Assembly (NCBI GenBank): GCA_026122225.1
Contig: JANEZZ010000799.1
Location: forward strand, 1 to 64,000
Source of the DNA: Heloderma charlesbogerti
Taxonomy: Eukaryota > Chordata > Lepidosauria > Squamata > Helodermatidae
DNA length: 64,000 nt
Direction of reading: 5' to 3'
Below, piece by piece: positions 33,501 through 44,690 of the stretch (its first letter is position 1; each line of letters opens with the position of its first letter). A program made the position numbers and the translations under genes. The notes under the pieces are model-generated. The model ran no database searches. It was not told the DNA's origin and saw only the letters and a program-made list of their open reading frames with translations.

Positions 33501-33733
33501 CTGAGGGGCTCATCTTCCGGCATCATCTCTTTTAGCCTTGTGATACGTTCCATGGGGTTTTCTTGGCAAGAATCCTGGAGTGGGTTGCCATTTCCTTCTC
33601 CAGTGGACCACATTTTGTCAGAACTCTCCGCCATGACCTGTCCGTCTTGGGTGGCCCTGCACGGCATAGCTTATGGCTTCACTGAGTTACGCAAGCCCCT
33701 TCGCCACAACAAGGCAGTGATCCATGAAGGGGG
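30514..33733 (-). mobile_element. Full-length BovB (RTE clade) LINE
   Basis: Runs from its 5' end near 33733 to a (CAA)n tail at 30514-30525 on the minus strand, about 3.2 kb, the usual BovB length. It is flanked by an 11-bp duplication (30503-30513, 33734-33744), evidence of target-primed insertion with both ends intact. The element carries one long frame for endonuclease and reverse transcriptase, broken by a single stop. The 3' end shares AGAGTCGGACACGACT with the SINEs at 5659 and 45638, which fits the known use of BovB machinery by squamate SINEs. BovB is the family known for horizontal spread between squamates and ruminants. Confidence 0.97.
30524..33667 (-). pseudogene. BovB endonuclease-reverse transcriptase frame, one nonsense codon
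   Basis: From the first Met at 33667 the frame runs 445 codons, hits a TAA at 32332-32330, then continues in the same frame for 28 codons to a Met at 32242 and on for 572 codons to the stop at 30524. No frameshift is seen. Part 1 is an APE-type endonuclease: N113 (TWNVR), E141 (SELKW), Y210 (VYAPT), N248, D313 (QIDYVL) and S338-D339-H340. The GxWN motif reads IGNWNAKVG, with N246 where the family has a catalytic D. Part 2 is the RT: FIDYAKAFDCVDH (215-227, D217), the GVRQGCILSP block (273-282), YADD at 317-320, FLGSKF, and a C-terminal domain with CWRRLLRVPW. The TAA differs by one base from CAA. The two parts together match a full BovB protein. Confidence 0.95.
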
Positions 33734-33744
33734 GCATAATTGGG
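33734..33744. repeat. BovB target-site duplication, 5' side
   Basis: GCATAATTGGG, exact copy of 30503-30513, next to the BovB 5' end. Confidence 0.9.
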
Positions 33745-36057
33745 AGCATTCATTAAATCCACCAACTAAATGTCATGTGTTCAGAGGTTACATATTTTGT
33801 GCTGAAAACTTTTGGTTTCCAAGTAGGCATAATTGCTTTTATTTACACCATCCCTCCCATAAGGTCCTAGATTTCCATCATTTCTGCGATTTTACCCCCT
33901 TATTCTCTCCCTTCTTCCACCAGAATAAAATGTAAGGCTACTTTTGTGTTAAGATTTTATTTTTGTTAACAGAGACATCACGTGTAAAAAAGAAAAGAAA
34001 AGCTGGAATGAGACATGTTTTCTTTGAACTATAATTATGGTAATGCATTCTAAATGTTGACGATTTGAAGAGGTTTTAAGTGTAATTCTACAGGGGAGAA
34101 TTCTATCTTTGGATGCTTTTTATTCCCAATGGGTTCCCAAGGTAGAACATTTTTATTAATGGTTAGGTATTTTGGACGAGGATTAGTAGCACTTAGCCCA
34201 CTGATACAGTTAAATTGGAGCGTGAGAATATAGTATAGACCTCCGTCGTAGGAGAAAGGAAATTTGGTTGGATCTGCTTTGCCCAGAGATAAAAAGCATG
34301 TCTGAGTTGAAAGGCATAATACTTTTTTTTTTTTTAAAGGAAGCTCAGTTCCAGAATGAAACGAGAGCGCTCGTTTGGCAGTTTCCTCTTGCTCCGCATC
34401 CCAGTAAAAATAACCCTGTTTAAAATTTGAATTCTGTAATTTACATGTTACATGATTATTATTCAGATTATTACCAAGAGGACAGCTGAAGAACAAGGAA
34501 TTTAAAAATCACTTTTCCATCCCCTTTATCTCCATGAAGATTTTGTTCCAAGCCTCCCTTTCTTCCTCTCGATGCCTGGCATCTTTTGTTGTTGTTTTGT
34601 TTTGCTAAAGAGTAACTTTTCTATTAATGCTGCCTAGAAAGAAGGATGCTTTTACGAAAACTCTTTCAGGCACAAAAGGAGATGGCTTCCAAGAGATTAT
34701 TTTACATATTTACATATTTTACCTTAAGCATTCCATAGTTACTGCCTACTGGTGAATCTATCAGATTTTTACACGTACTTTCAAAATGAATCTCTCTCTC
34801 TCTCTCTCTCTCTTGCTTTTGAGCTACTGCTAAGAGAGGAAATGAATTCTAAGTTTTTTCACTTCATTTTCACATCCTCACATTTCCTTATTTCACATGA
34901 TTTAAAACAAAGCGCCCATGGCGCTATTTTTCCTTTCTCAAGAGCAAAGTGAATGTGACTTTTCTAAGGGGGTCAAAGGATGCCTTCCAGGCCTGTGGCT
35001 GTTGCTGGACGGCTGCCTGCTTTCAGCTTCACTGAGGGGCTTGTCATAGTTTTCATCTCCTAAGAAATTAGCCTCGGGCTCTGGCCAGAAGCAAGAGCAG
35101 GCAGCATTATGAATCCCACGCCAGTTATTTCCCACTGTCATCAAATCCTGAGGTTTTAGAATTAATCCCACACAATGACAACCCTTCATTCTGGTGCCAG
35201 TTTGAAATGAGACTGAAGTAATGGCCTTTTTCAGAGGTCTCCTTGTTATAAGATAACCTCCTGTTCAAATGGAAAGGTGGCCATTGTACGCTGCCTGGGC
35301 TCTTGAGCCCAGAGAGTGATGCTTTAGCACATGTTGTTAAGGTGATGATGATTCAGGGTTGAAGAAAGGACCTGGGTTGCTAAAAGCAAGGTAAACGACA
35401 GGCAGTCGACACACTGCTGAGCCCCATCTCCCCCAGCTGCATCTTAAGATCCCAAGGCAGACAAAGGCTCTTTAGAAATTTGCAGCAAATCAGTTAAGGG
35501 AGCCAGGAAACGGAGACTTTCACAAGGAAGGGGACTGACCAAGTTAAAATTCATATTGTTCGGACTGTAAACTGCTCCTTTAATCCTGAACGTTTTCATG
35601 CAAGGCCAAGGGAGGAATTAGGGGAATTAAATATGAATAGAAATACCATTCTTGTAAACAATGGGAAAAGAAGGGTGCAACTCTGAATATCTGGCGTTAT
35701 TCAAAGCTGGCCTTCTAGAAGAGGCGTCCTAGCAGGTGATACAATGCAGGAGGCGTTTCTGTGTCAGCATAATCAGTGATATGTATTTTAACGTTCTACA
35801 CTAAAGAAATTAATTTAGTGGTTCCTGCCCTTTCACCTTAGGGTTTTGCATTGTAAGCCTGGATGAATTCACCACATGCAAACTTGTCTTTCATTATAAT
35901 AATAAATAGGTTTGCACCCAGAGATGATCTCTCTGTTGCACAGTCAGAAAAGATATCTGTAAAGAAAAGTGAGAAATGGAAGTGAAAAACAAACAACACA
36001 CACACAGTTTTGGTAACGGTTTGGATTTCTCCCTTTAAGTCAACATCCTCCCCTCTG
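33745..36057. other. Unique, repeat-poor sequence
   Basis: No interspersed repeat or exon recognised. It includes a (TC)n microsatellite at 34791-34813 and a poly-T run near 34323. Low repeat content next to repeat-dense sequence makes it a place to test for conserved non-coding elements. Confidence 0.4.
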
Positions 36058-36420
36058 CCCCAGGGTTTGGAGGGCCCTTGGGCAAGACACCCCCCACGGG
36101 CCCCATCCCTCAGTGCGTCTGCCTTCTCGCCGCTATAGTCACCAGCTGAGATTGCTCCTACCCTCTTTCTCGCTTGCTTGACAGGCAGAAAACCGACGAG
36201 CAAGTAGACAGAGTGGCATCTGCTGCTCCTTCTTCTCGCCACCACCCTTGCCTGGGCCAGTGTGAGAGGAGTGTGAACAAGCAGGGTGCCATTATGAAGA
36301 GGAGGAGCAAGTCCGTGGGGCCCTTGTCAGTGGGCCCCTGCTGGGGTGTGGGCTCTTGGCAGGTGCCCACCCATGCCTACCCTTGAGACCAGCCTGGCCC
36401 ACCCCCCAGGCACCAACAAC
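36058..36420 (+). repeat. GC-rich interspersed repeat R3, copy 2
   Basis: GAGGGCCCTTGGGCAAGACA, GCTTGCTTGACAGGCAGA, CACCACCCTTGCCTGGGCCA and AGGAGCAAGTCC align in order with 3437-3830 and 62395-62740. Nothing recognised in 36421-36899. Confidence 0.65.
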
Positions 36421-36899
36421 AACCCCTCCCCTGCCAGTGTGGATCCAGTTCTGTGACACAAAGCATGACTGTAGAATGTGAACAAAGTTTTAAATGATAG
36501 CAGATAGATGTGCTGAAGAATTACAGTATGGCTCATTTGCCAAAAAATGTTACATCAACAAAGGGAAAGGGCAAAGCAGAGGATAAATTACAGGCTACCT
36601 GTCTTTCAGCAGTCTATAATGCTTGCCTAGCTATTGCCTGAGAAGCTGTGATGTCACAGAAGCCTGCAGATCAAAGTTGGTAAGAGAACACTATTGAAGT
36701 GAGGCCCTCTAGCTGTTGGTTGAGCTGCTGTGATATCACGGAATATACAAGAACACTACAACTGCTCAGGGGTAAAATGTGAGAACAACGGGACTATGAA
36801 CTTCCCATCAACATCTATGAGCTTCTCTTCCCACCAACATCACAAAGCCCGCGAGGAGGGCTTTGTGATGGTGGGAAAAGAAGTGTTGAGGCAAGGAGG

Positions 36900-37029
36900 G
36901 CGGATTGCTGAAATGCCCTCTGTGTCAGTGATCGGGGGAAAGGGGGTGGAACCATCTGGGGAACCCCAGAAGGTCAGATTGAGATCCCAAGTGGGCTGGA
37001 TTTGGCCTGTGGGCCTGAAGTTCAACACC
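36900..37029 (+). mobile_element. hAT-C right-end fragment
   Basis: GGGGGAAAGGGGGTGG, then AAGTGGGCTGGATTTGGCCT and GGCCTGAAGTTCAACACCC match the right end of hAT-C (compare 46290-46364). It lacks the left end. Confidence 0.6.
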
Positions 37030-37170
37030 CATGGTCTACAGTGACTAGCAGCAACTCTCCAGGGTTTCAGGCAGGGGTCTTTCATAGCCCTGCCTGGAAA
37101 TATCAGGGGTTGAACATGGGTCCTTTTGCCTGCAAAGCAGGGTCTCTACCACTGAGCCATGGCCCCTCCT
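37030..37170 (-). mobile_element. Sauria-type SINE, minus orientation
   Basis: Read in reverse: GGCTCAGTGGTAGAGACCCT (A-box region), then GGTTCAACCCCTGATATTTCC and CCTGGAGAG. Same family as 14311-14511, slightly shorter. 37171-37506 has only a (TTAA/TTGA)n run at about 37285-37316. Confidence 0.8.
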
Positions 37171-37506
37171 TCACATAATGAATTGGGGATGGCCTGTAGA
37201 TGCTTACAAAACAGAGCAAACTGTGGCAGACAGGTGGTACAACTCAAAAAATGGGGAGTGCACAATCCTCAGATCAAATAAGATTATTAATTAATTAATT
37301 GATTGATTGATTAATTTTAAAACTGTCAAAATGGTCACTAAATAGCAGGGTGTTGCTAAGGGGCAGGAGGCACTCTTGCTGGTGTTTGCTGCTTTCCTTT
37401 GAAAGGCACAAGGTTTGTGCTGGAGGCCTACAGGGACAACCCTCAGCCTTCACACTAGCATAAAAAAAGAATAAAAAGCCAAAGTAAAGCTTTTTAGCGC
37501 AATTCA

Positions 37507-37640
37507 CATGGACTTGGGAGTAAGTCCCAGTGGGGCTTATTTCCGAGTTGTATGGGATGGCACTCTAATAGTCCACTCAAAAGGGAGCCTCACTGAGTTC
37601 AATGGGGCTTACTCCAAGGGACGTGGATATAGGAGTGCGG
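37507..37640. repeat. Palindromic AAGTCCCA/CAATGGG repeat
   Basis: GGGAGTAAGTCCCAGTGGGG and the later GTTCAATGGGGCTTACTCC are inverted-type units of a common squamate repeat; related to 17697-17775. Confidence 0.5.
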
Positions 37641-37658
37641 CCTAAATGTCGAAAACAG

Positions 37659-37950
37659 GGGTGCAGAATCTCAGGTCTAGGGGCTCCCCAGGTGGACACC
37701 CCCTTCCTGCAGCCCCACCCCTTTAGTCCGACTGCTAATCGTCTATTGGTTTCCCAGCTTTTGCGTGTTTCCCCCCTTTTCCGAAAGGCCAACATGCCCC
37801 TCCTGAGGCTGAGGGACTCGCAGAAAGATCTGGAAGCTCGAACAGGCTGGCATTTGGGGCATTCCGGCCCTGCCCCTTTTGCCTCTGGCCCACTAGAATT
37901 TGGCCCCCGAGAGCCGAGAGCCTCTCTAAAATAGAATTCAGTCCTCATCT
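37659..37950 (-). mobile_element. hAT-C copy, minus orientation
   Basis: Starts CAGGGGTGCAGAATCTCAGG, then GGGGCTCCCCAGGTGGACAC; reversed, these are the hAT-C right end. GGTTTCCCAGC and AGAATTTGGCCC follow in family order. The far end decays into unrelated sequence just before the CR1 piece. Confidence 0.65.
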
Positions 37951-37967
37951 TAAAAGAGGGCCGACAC

Positions 37968-38570
37968 CCTCATTGTGCAAAATGCGGCAGCCAGACTGGT
38001 TACAGGGACCAGAAGTTCTGAACATATAAGACTGATTCTGGCCTACTTGCACTGGCTGCCTAGATGCTTCCAAGGGCAATTCAAAGTTCTGGTTTTGACC
38101 TATAAAGCCCTATATGGCTCGGGACCACAGTACCTGACAGAACGCCTGTCCCAGCATGAACCGACCCATATACTACGCTCTGCATCCAAGGCCCTCTGCT
38201 GGGAGCCTCCTCTGAGGGAGGCTCAGAGGGTGGCAACAAGGGAGAGGGACTTCTCCGTGGTGGCCCATTTATGGAATAATCTCCCTGACGAGGCTCGCCT
38301 GGTGCCAACGTTGTCATCTTTTCAGCACCAGGTTAAAGCTGCCCTCTTCTCTCAGGCATTTGGCAGCATATAAGGAGTCTCTTTGATTGTCTCTGTTTTA
38401 AATTGCTTTAGATATATGCTGTTGTTGTGTGTACTATTTGTTCTATGTCATTACGTGAATAGTTTTATACTTTATATAATGTATTTTAATGATTTTTTAG
38501 TTTTTGTGAACCGCCCAGAGAGCTTCGGCTATGGGGCACCATAGAAATAGAATAAATGAAACCAACACCG
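37968..38570 (+). mobile_element. CR1/L3-type LINE 3' end with open C-terminal frame
   Basis: The frame 37975-38370 (132 codons) is an uninterrupted C-terminal LINE domain: QNAAARLVTGTRSSEHI, LHWLPRCFQGQFKVLVLTYKAL, RERDFSVVAHLWNNLPDEAR and a final ALFSQAFGS. It follows the RT in CR1/L3 LINEs. An AT-rich 3' UTR ends in AGAATAAATGAA at about 38555. The open frame and mild divergence suggest a younger copy than those at 29390 and 40440. Confidence 0.85.
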
Positions 38571-38574
38571 CTGG

Positions 38575-40439
38575 ACTAAAGAAAAAAAAGTCTGAGAACT
38601 GATGTTGGCCTAGGGAAGAGGAGTATGTCTCTTGCGGCCAGTGATGTCATGGGCTCCATCCAGTGGATGCATGTGAGGCAGTGAAGCAGTCATGAACCGC
38701 AGAACACTCAGGATAGCAACGTCTTGTGGCCCAAGAATGGCCGTTTCTCAGTAACAAAATATGATGATCTGAGTCCTGGGAAAATCTGATTCCTGCAACA
38801 GAAGCACTGCCTTGAGGGAAGATGAGTAGACACCGCACAACAAGTGTACCACCCCACCACCATTATCTGGAGATGTCTTAGGTACCCAACAACCCAAGTC
38901 ACAAGAGGGCAGCACCAATTTGGTAATATAGCTTGTAGGTGCCACATACACAATCTACTCAATAGTTTATCCTTTCCGTCACATTACAACAATGCTTAGT
39001 GTGAACAAAGTTTTCAGCTTTCTTTCAGCCTCAATTTCTAAAAAAGAAAACAACAACAACGCTTGGTTCTTTATTCTGTTCCAGTGGTTTTCTTACTGTC
39101 TTGTAAAATGTGCTCTGAAATCTTAGGTTGTGTCCAGGGGTTACGAAAAACAGCCACCCTGGTGCGTTGAATTCCCTTTGTTCCCCCTTCTAACCCTTAG
39201 AATTATATGGAAACCATAAGTAATGTTAAGACCTTCACTTCAACATTTCACCAGATAAAGAAAAGATACATGAAATTACAAGTTGATGTAAAAAAAGGCA
39301 ATTTAAGTCCTTGTGTTTTTTTCTCTTTGGAGTGCTGAAGAAATGAGATAGCGTGGTGTTTCTCTTTTAGAAGTTAGAAGCAAATCTCTCTCTCTCTGAT
39401 CATTCCTCTTCTTTTTATACGTTTCCCCTAGTTGAGGAGTATGGATCAGAAACTCACAAGGAAAACTGATGCCCTTTCCTGCAGCTAAATTAACCGGAAT
39501 CACGTGGAAAACAATCTGAGCCTTGTATGGAAAGGGGAGCCATTAAAACTAGCCCAGAGCAATGGACTGCACCCAATATCAGTAGAACAGCACACACTGC
39601 AGATGTGGAGGCTGCTCGCAGGCGTACTGAGCGGTGTTGTATAGCTACAATTAAAATCAACTCCTCTGCCAAAAAATAAAAGGGAGGAGGGTAGAAGGAG
39701 AACATCAAAGACAGATTGAACTGTGTAGTTAGTAATAAGAGTGGTCTCCTCTTGAACCAGGCCCCCCAGCGATCCATGGCCCCCTTGTTAATGAGAAATT
39801 TTGACCTCTGGTTTGTAAGTTAAACTTGTAATCCCAGCTAATGAAGTAAATCAATCCCAACTTCAGACTGTTGTTCCCATTTTTCTTTGCTCACTGGAGT
39901 CTGGGAGTTAAGCATCCAGGTCTTACAAACATGATGTGAAATTGGGGGGGGGGTATTTTATAGTCTCCTGTGTCTTTCCTGATTTTGCAGACTTACTGTA
40001 GCTTTTGGCTGACAGATAATTCAGCTTTCACATGCACTTGCAAAGACTTCTTCATAGATGGATGTTGTTAACTGTGCGTAGATATAATCTTATTGATTTC
40101 TTTGGCTTTCTGTCTCACCCCCCTCCTCAGGGCTGGTTTATAGCACAATCTGAACCTCGGAATTCCAGGTTTACAGGGAAACAATTTGGCAGGCCCAAAG
40201 TCTGTTTCAGACATGCATTTATACTTTCCCATGCAATGCTAAACTTTAAAAAGCAAAACAAGCAAAAAGAGCCACAACCAAGCCATTTCAGGACTGATCC
40301 CATTGATTTTTCCTGGGTGAGTATGCGTAGGTTTGCAGCTGTACTTAACAGTAGTTAACCCAAGAACACACCATGGGTTCTAACTACCACCTTCGGCAGC
40401 TGCCCGCCTATGCCAGCCCACCGATGCCAGGCCTGCGTG
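38575..40439. other. Unique, repeat-poor sequence
   Basis: No repeat or exon recognised. Short CT and poly-G runs only. Frames are short on both strands. Confidence 0.4.
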
Positions 40440-41765
40440 CAGCTCTGTCTCTTGTTTCCGCTTCCAGATCCCAGGGAGGCTGCAGAAGTGTTGGGCAGAT
40501 ATCTGGAGGCAGTTTTGGGATGGATGAGGGCAAACCAAATGAAGTTTAATCCAGATAAGATTGATTGATTGTGGGTAGGGATACTCACTGCTGACCTGGA
40601 TGGAGGTATGTGACGTTTGGATGGAGTTGCACTCCCCCTGAAAGACCAGATGCACAGCTGGGGGGGGGGGGAATCTCTGATATCCAGTACTCTCTATGGA
40701 CCCACAGGTGGTACCGGTAGCTAGAAGGGCCTTCCATTGGTTTTGGCTGATTTGCTGGCTGCACCTGTATCTAGAAAGGGCACACCCTGTCAAAGTTATT
40801 CATGCCCTGGTTACTTCTAGATTGCGCCATTGAAGAGGTGCAGAACCTCTTTCAGCCCAAGGGCCAAATTCCATTTCAGAGAAGTGCTTGGGGGCTGCAT
40901 ACCAGTGGTGGGCGGGGCTGAAGGCCAAAGGGACGTGGCCAAAATATCAAAAAATACCCCAAGTGCCAGTATAGTTTAGTCTAAAGCTTTTACTGCCAGT
41001 AACTAAGCTTTCGGAGAGGCATTTCAACCTTTAAGCATAGCGGGAAATGCACAAAGCCCGACAAATGACTGGCAGTTGGGGAGGAGGGGGTGGGGCCAGG
41101 AGGTGGAGGAGGAGTGGCCACCAAGGCGGGCAGGATGTAGCTCACCCGCCTCTGCATTCCTGCAAGGTGCTCTACCTGAGGCTGCCTTCGAAGACAGTTT
41201 GGAAGTTGGTGCAGAATGCCCCTGCTGAGCTGCTTGTGGGGTCAGGCAATCAGGCTATGCTGTACCGGCTGAACTGGTTGCCAGTGTATTTCAGGGCTCA
41301 ATTCAAAGTGTTGGTTGTTCTCCTTAGAGCCTGAAATGGCTTGATCCCTGGTTATTTGAAGGATTGTTTGCATCTATATGACCCTGCCTGGGCCTTACAG
41401 TCAGCTGTGAAGGCATCATTCATGTGCTCAACTGTAAGGTCTCTATCAGGTCAGTGAGCACAAGAGACTGGGCCTTTTCGCTGGTGGCCCTGTGACTGTG
41501 GAACTCCCTCAGGAAGTCCATTGACTGCTTTTAAATGGGGGCTAAGGCCTGGATGTTTGAAGTGGATAAAATTTTAACTGAAACTGCTATAATTCAACTG
41601 CCGGTCTGTAGCTGAGGATTTTAATTGTTGCTGTTATCTTATTGTTGGCAATGAATGTTTTTTTTTTAATTATATTTTTGGTATTTATCTTTGTTAATTG
41701 TAAATTACCTTTCTATGTCCAGAATGGCAGCATATAAATATATTAAATAAATAAATAAATAAATT
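40440..41765 (+). mobile_element. CR1/L3-type LINE, split by hAT-C
   Basis: Left part has frame pieces resembling the RT and downstream domain (LDGVALPLKD-like near 40615-40655, then VIHALVTSRL near 40790-40823). After the hAT-C insertion the right part resumes with KLVQNAPAELL and LNWLPVYFRAQFKVLVVLL (41180-41330). The AT-rich 3' UTR ends in (AAAT)n at 41745-41763. Frames are broken throughout. Confidence 0.75.
40833..41162 (+). mobile_element. hAT-C copy inserted in CR1
   Basis: Opens with GGTGCAGAACCTCTTTCAGC and AAGGGCCAAATTCCATTTCA, shared with 56934 and 59428, and later GAGGCATTTCAACC and AATGACTGGCAGTTGGGG. It closes near GCATTCCTG. CR1 coding similarity stops and restarts at its edges. 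No clear target duplication remains. Confidence 0.7.
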
Positions 41766-42071
41766 ATCAAACATAGTTAAGGCTCTTGAAGGGAGTTATT
41801 ATCCCAGGGGGAGGGAGGGCAAATAGGGTGCATCCCCATGGCCCAATCCATAACCATGGTTAAGGAAAGGGCAAAATGTTGTCTGCTTCAGCTACTTGTC
41901 TACTTTTGTCTACAATCCATTTTGCCCATGGATTGTTCTCAGTAATGGCATTTGAGAAGTCTATTTCCCCCCCAAGCATGAACTGTGTTATGTAAACTAT
42001 GTGGTTCATTTTTACTTTATCAGCAGGGATTTTGTCTTGGACTATAAATGTACTCTCCAACATGTGGATGC

Positions 42072-42720
42072 TAGGGTGGCTACTTACGCATTGCCAAAAA
42101 AGAGGAATTGCATCACCCCCCAAAGGACAATTCGCATAAAATTTGCACGTGCTAATTTATACAGAGATGCAAATTTAGAAAGAATTGCCATAATTTAAAT
42201 AATAATGCCATACATCTGACCATCATAGGAAAGACTGGGAGCAGGTCAGTAGTGTACTTTGCTTAGTCTGCTGTCTGGGTGCTAAATAATGGCCCTGTTC
42301 ATATGATCACAGCAGGGGAAATAAGCCACAGTGGCTTATTTCCCCCGCTGGACATGCTGGGGGGATTCGCATCATTACCCTCCCCAGCGCAGCTTGTTAT
42401 GTTGTGTGAACCCAGGACCCTACAACAGCCCATGGATTTTCTAGGTGGCTTGTTGACCACGACAACAAGCCAACACCGCCAGGGTCACACAACATGGCAA
42501 GCTGTGCTGGCGAGGGTGATGACGCGAATCCGCCCAGCACACAACCGTCATGTGCGACTGGGGTGAATAAATCACCATGGCTTATTTCCCCCTCTGTGAT
42601 CATGCAAACCCGGTCGTTGATGGGCCCCTGCCTGCTCGCGCTCTCGCGCTCTCTCTCTCCTGAGAATTCTTTATCTTCAGACTGGACTTGTCCTGGACAG
42701 CCTTTCTAATAAAGGCCACC
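42072..42720 (+). repeat. Unclassified repeat split by a foldback element
   Basis: 42072-42290 (CTAGGGTGGC.., AGAGATGCAAATTTAGAA, GCTGTCTGGGTGCT) and 42616-42720 (GATGGGCCCCTGC, AGACTGGACTTG) together align with the uninterrupted copy at 58505-58830. Class unknown. Confidence 0.6.
42291..42615. mobile_element. 325-bp palindromic element (MITE-like)
   Basis: The whole element folds: left arm from GGCCCTGTTCATATGATCAC, right arm reversed GACCGGGTTTGCATGATCAC, meeting at GGCTTGTTG/CAACAAGCC (42447-42471). Matching inner blocks include GGGGAAATAAGCCA and GGATTCGC. GGCCCTGTT-type ends recall Harbinger MITEs. No 3-bp duplication is visible, but the empty site is preserved at about 58700. Confidence 0.8.
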
Positions 42721-42729
42721 TTCTAAACA

Positions 42730-44125
42730 GAAGACTATGCTCAGACAGTACTTCAAAGAGAGGACTGTAACACAGGACACACAGCCACCCTGGTAAGTGA
42801 GTGCGAGTGCGTGATGGCACATATTGTCGCAGTTTGTGTTTTTCTCCCGTCTCTTGTTGTTTGCAGGGGCTTTAAAACATTATGGTGGAATTGATGCTGC
42901 TACTATTCGCAGCACAATAGAAATGGGACTTTACAATAACCTACTTTTTTGCACTCAATTTGAAAGAACCTAGCTTAATTTTGACAACAAGTGGAAATGC
43001 ACAGCAGTCGCTCTATTCACAAATGATATACCTTGGTATATTGGGAGCCCTGTTGAGAAGAACTTCACAAATAATCATGGTTTATTAGCTGCACAGTCTT
43101 TTCTCCTTTGTTTCTATTCATTTAATTTAAAGTGAAGCAACTCAGCATGCAAAACTAAAATTAGCTGCAAAGGGGAAAAAAAGGTGGAAGTGAATAAACA
43201 GGAAAATCCATTAGAGTCGATGGGTTATTGGATCCCTTGCCATTCCTCAGATGGAGGCCTATTAAAAGTGGTAATGCCTACCTTGGGCATGGCCTCAAGG
43301 CCCGAAATAAGGCCAAGGCTGGCATATTTCACATGCATCAGACAGAAGAATTAAATAGACCAGTGTTCCCTAACAGACTGAAGTACATCTCTTTCTGACG
43401 TTCATCTTGGGCAAAAAATCCATTGATCTCAGTACATCCCTTGGCAATTATAAAATATTAAATCCAAGTCACACTTTTCTAGTTGGCTTAATTTCCACCC
43501 TCCCCCCCTTCTATTCAGAGCTTTCTATTTGATCAATCTTAACAAGTTAGGAATAACATCTAATAACAAAATACAGTTTCAAAAAACCTGCAGAGTTAAA
43601 AAGTTTGTTCGTTTGGCACTCTTTTTTAGGCTTTATGGTTTGCATGCTGTTTTATTGCATTAAAATAAATTCACACCCAGTAGAAAATAGTGTGTTAAAT
43701 CTATTCAACTATCAATTTTAATGAACATTCTTACAGCATTTATTTCATTTTTAATCTTATTATAAACAGTACGGATTATAATTTAGAGTGAGTATTTTCT
43801 ATTTAAGTAGCAGATTTTTTTTTTTAACAAACCATTAGACATTTCCTTATACCTGCAGCTTGTCCTGATAGAGATTTTCCTCCTTCACTTCAGTATGGCT
43901 GGAATTACATGTTTAAAATGTACATTTTAATTCTTCTAAAGGTAATTAAAAATAAAACTTTTGTTGGCTTCTATGAAATGATTTGGCCTGTAATATCGGG
44001 ATGAGGTAAATAAGACTGGTCTAGTTTGAGAAATCATACAAACGGGCAGGGAAAACCTATTGTGGTGTCATTTGGTGCTCTCTCTCTCTCTCCAGTTTTT
44101 TTTCTTTCCGATGTTAGAGAGGGAA
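42730..44125. other. AT-moderate unique sequence
   Basis: No repeat or exon recognised. Includes a poly-T run near 43815. Candidate for a conservation test. Confidence 0.4.
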
Positions 44126-44690
44126 TCATAGAATCCTAGAGCTGGAAGGGTCCATTTAGGCCATCGGTCCAACTGCCTGCTCAGTACAGGAATCCAGTTC
44201 AAAGCATCCCGGACAGATAGCTGTTGAGTCCCAGCTGGAAGACCTCCACTGATGGAGAGCCATCCTAGGCAGTTGGTTCCATTGTCTGACTGCTTTGACC
44301 GTTAGGACATTTTTCCTGATGTTCAACCAAAATCTGCTTTGCTGTAACTTAAGCCCGTTATTTCATGTCCTACAGTTCTAGGTGATAGAGAACAGGTTCC
44401 GGCCCTCCTCTGTGTGACAACCCTTTAGGTACTTGAAAAAGTGCTAATATATCCCTCCTCATTCTCAAGGCTAAACATACCAAGTTCCTTCAATCTTTCC
44501 TCATAGGACTTAGTTTCTAGTCCTCTGATTTCCTTTGTTACCCATCTCTGAGCTCATTCCAGTTTATCTGAATCTTTCTTAAAGTGTGGGGTCCAGAACT
44601 GGACATAGTATTCGAGGTGAGGTCTGGCCAACGCAGGGTAGAGTCGAACTATTACTTCAAGATCCTTTTCACACATACTGTTGCCAAGCC
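44126..44690 (-). mobile_element. CR1-type LINE 3' region, minus orientation
   Basis: Begins on the plus strand with ATCATAGAATCCTAGAGCTGG, which reversed is the CR1-type 3' terminus with TTCTATGA-like units. Reversed further: GGAACCAACTGCCTAGGATGG, CTTCAAGTA-like and AGGAAAGATTGAAGGAACTTG, ending in CCAGTTCTGGACCCCACA. These are standard CR1/L2-like 3' blocks. It ends near 44690. Confidence 0.75.

Noticed and set aside
40578..40600. hAT end at GTAGGGATACTC
   Set aside because: It is part of CR1 coding similarity and has no partner.
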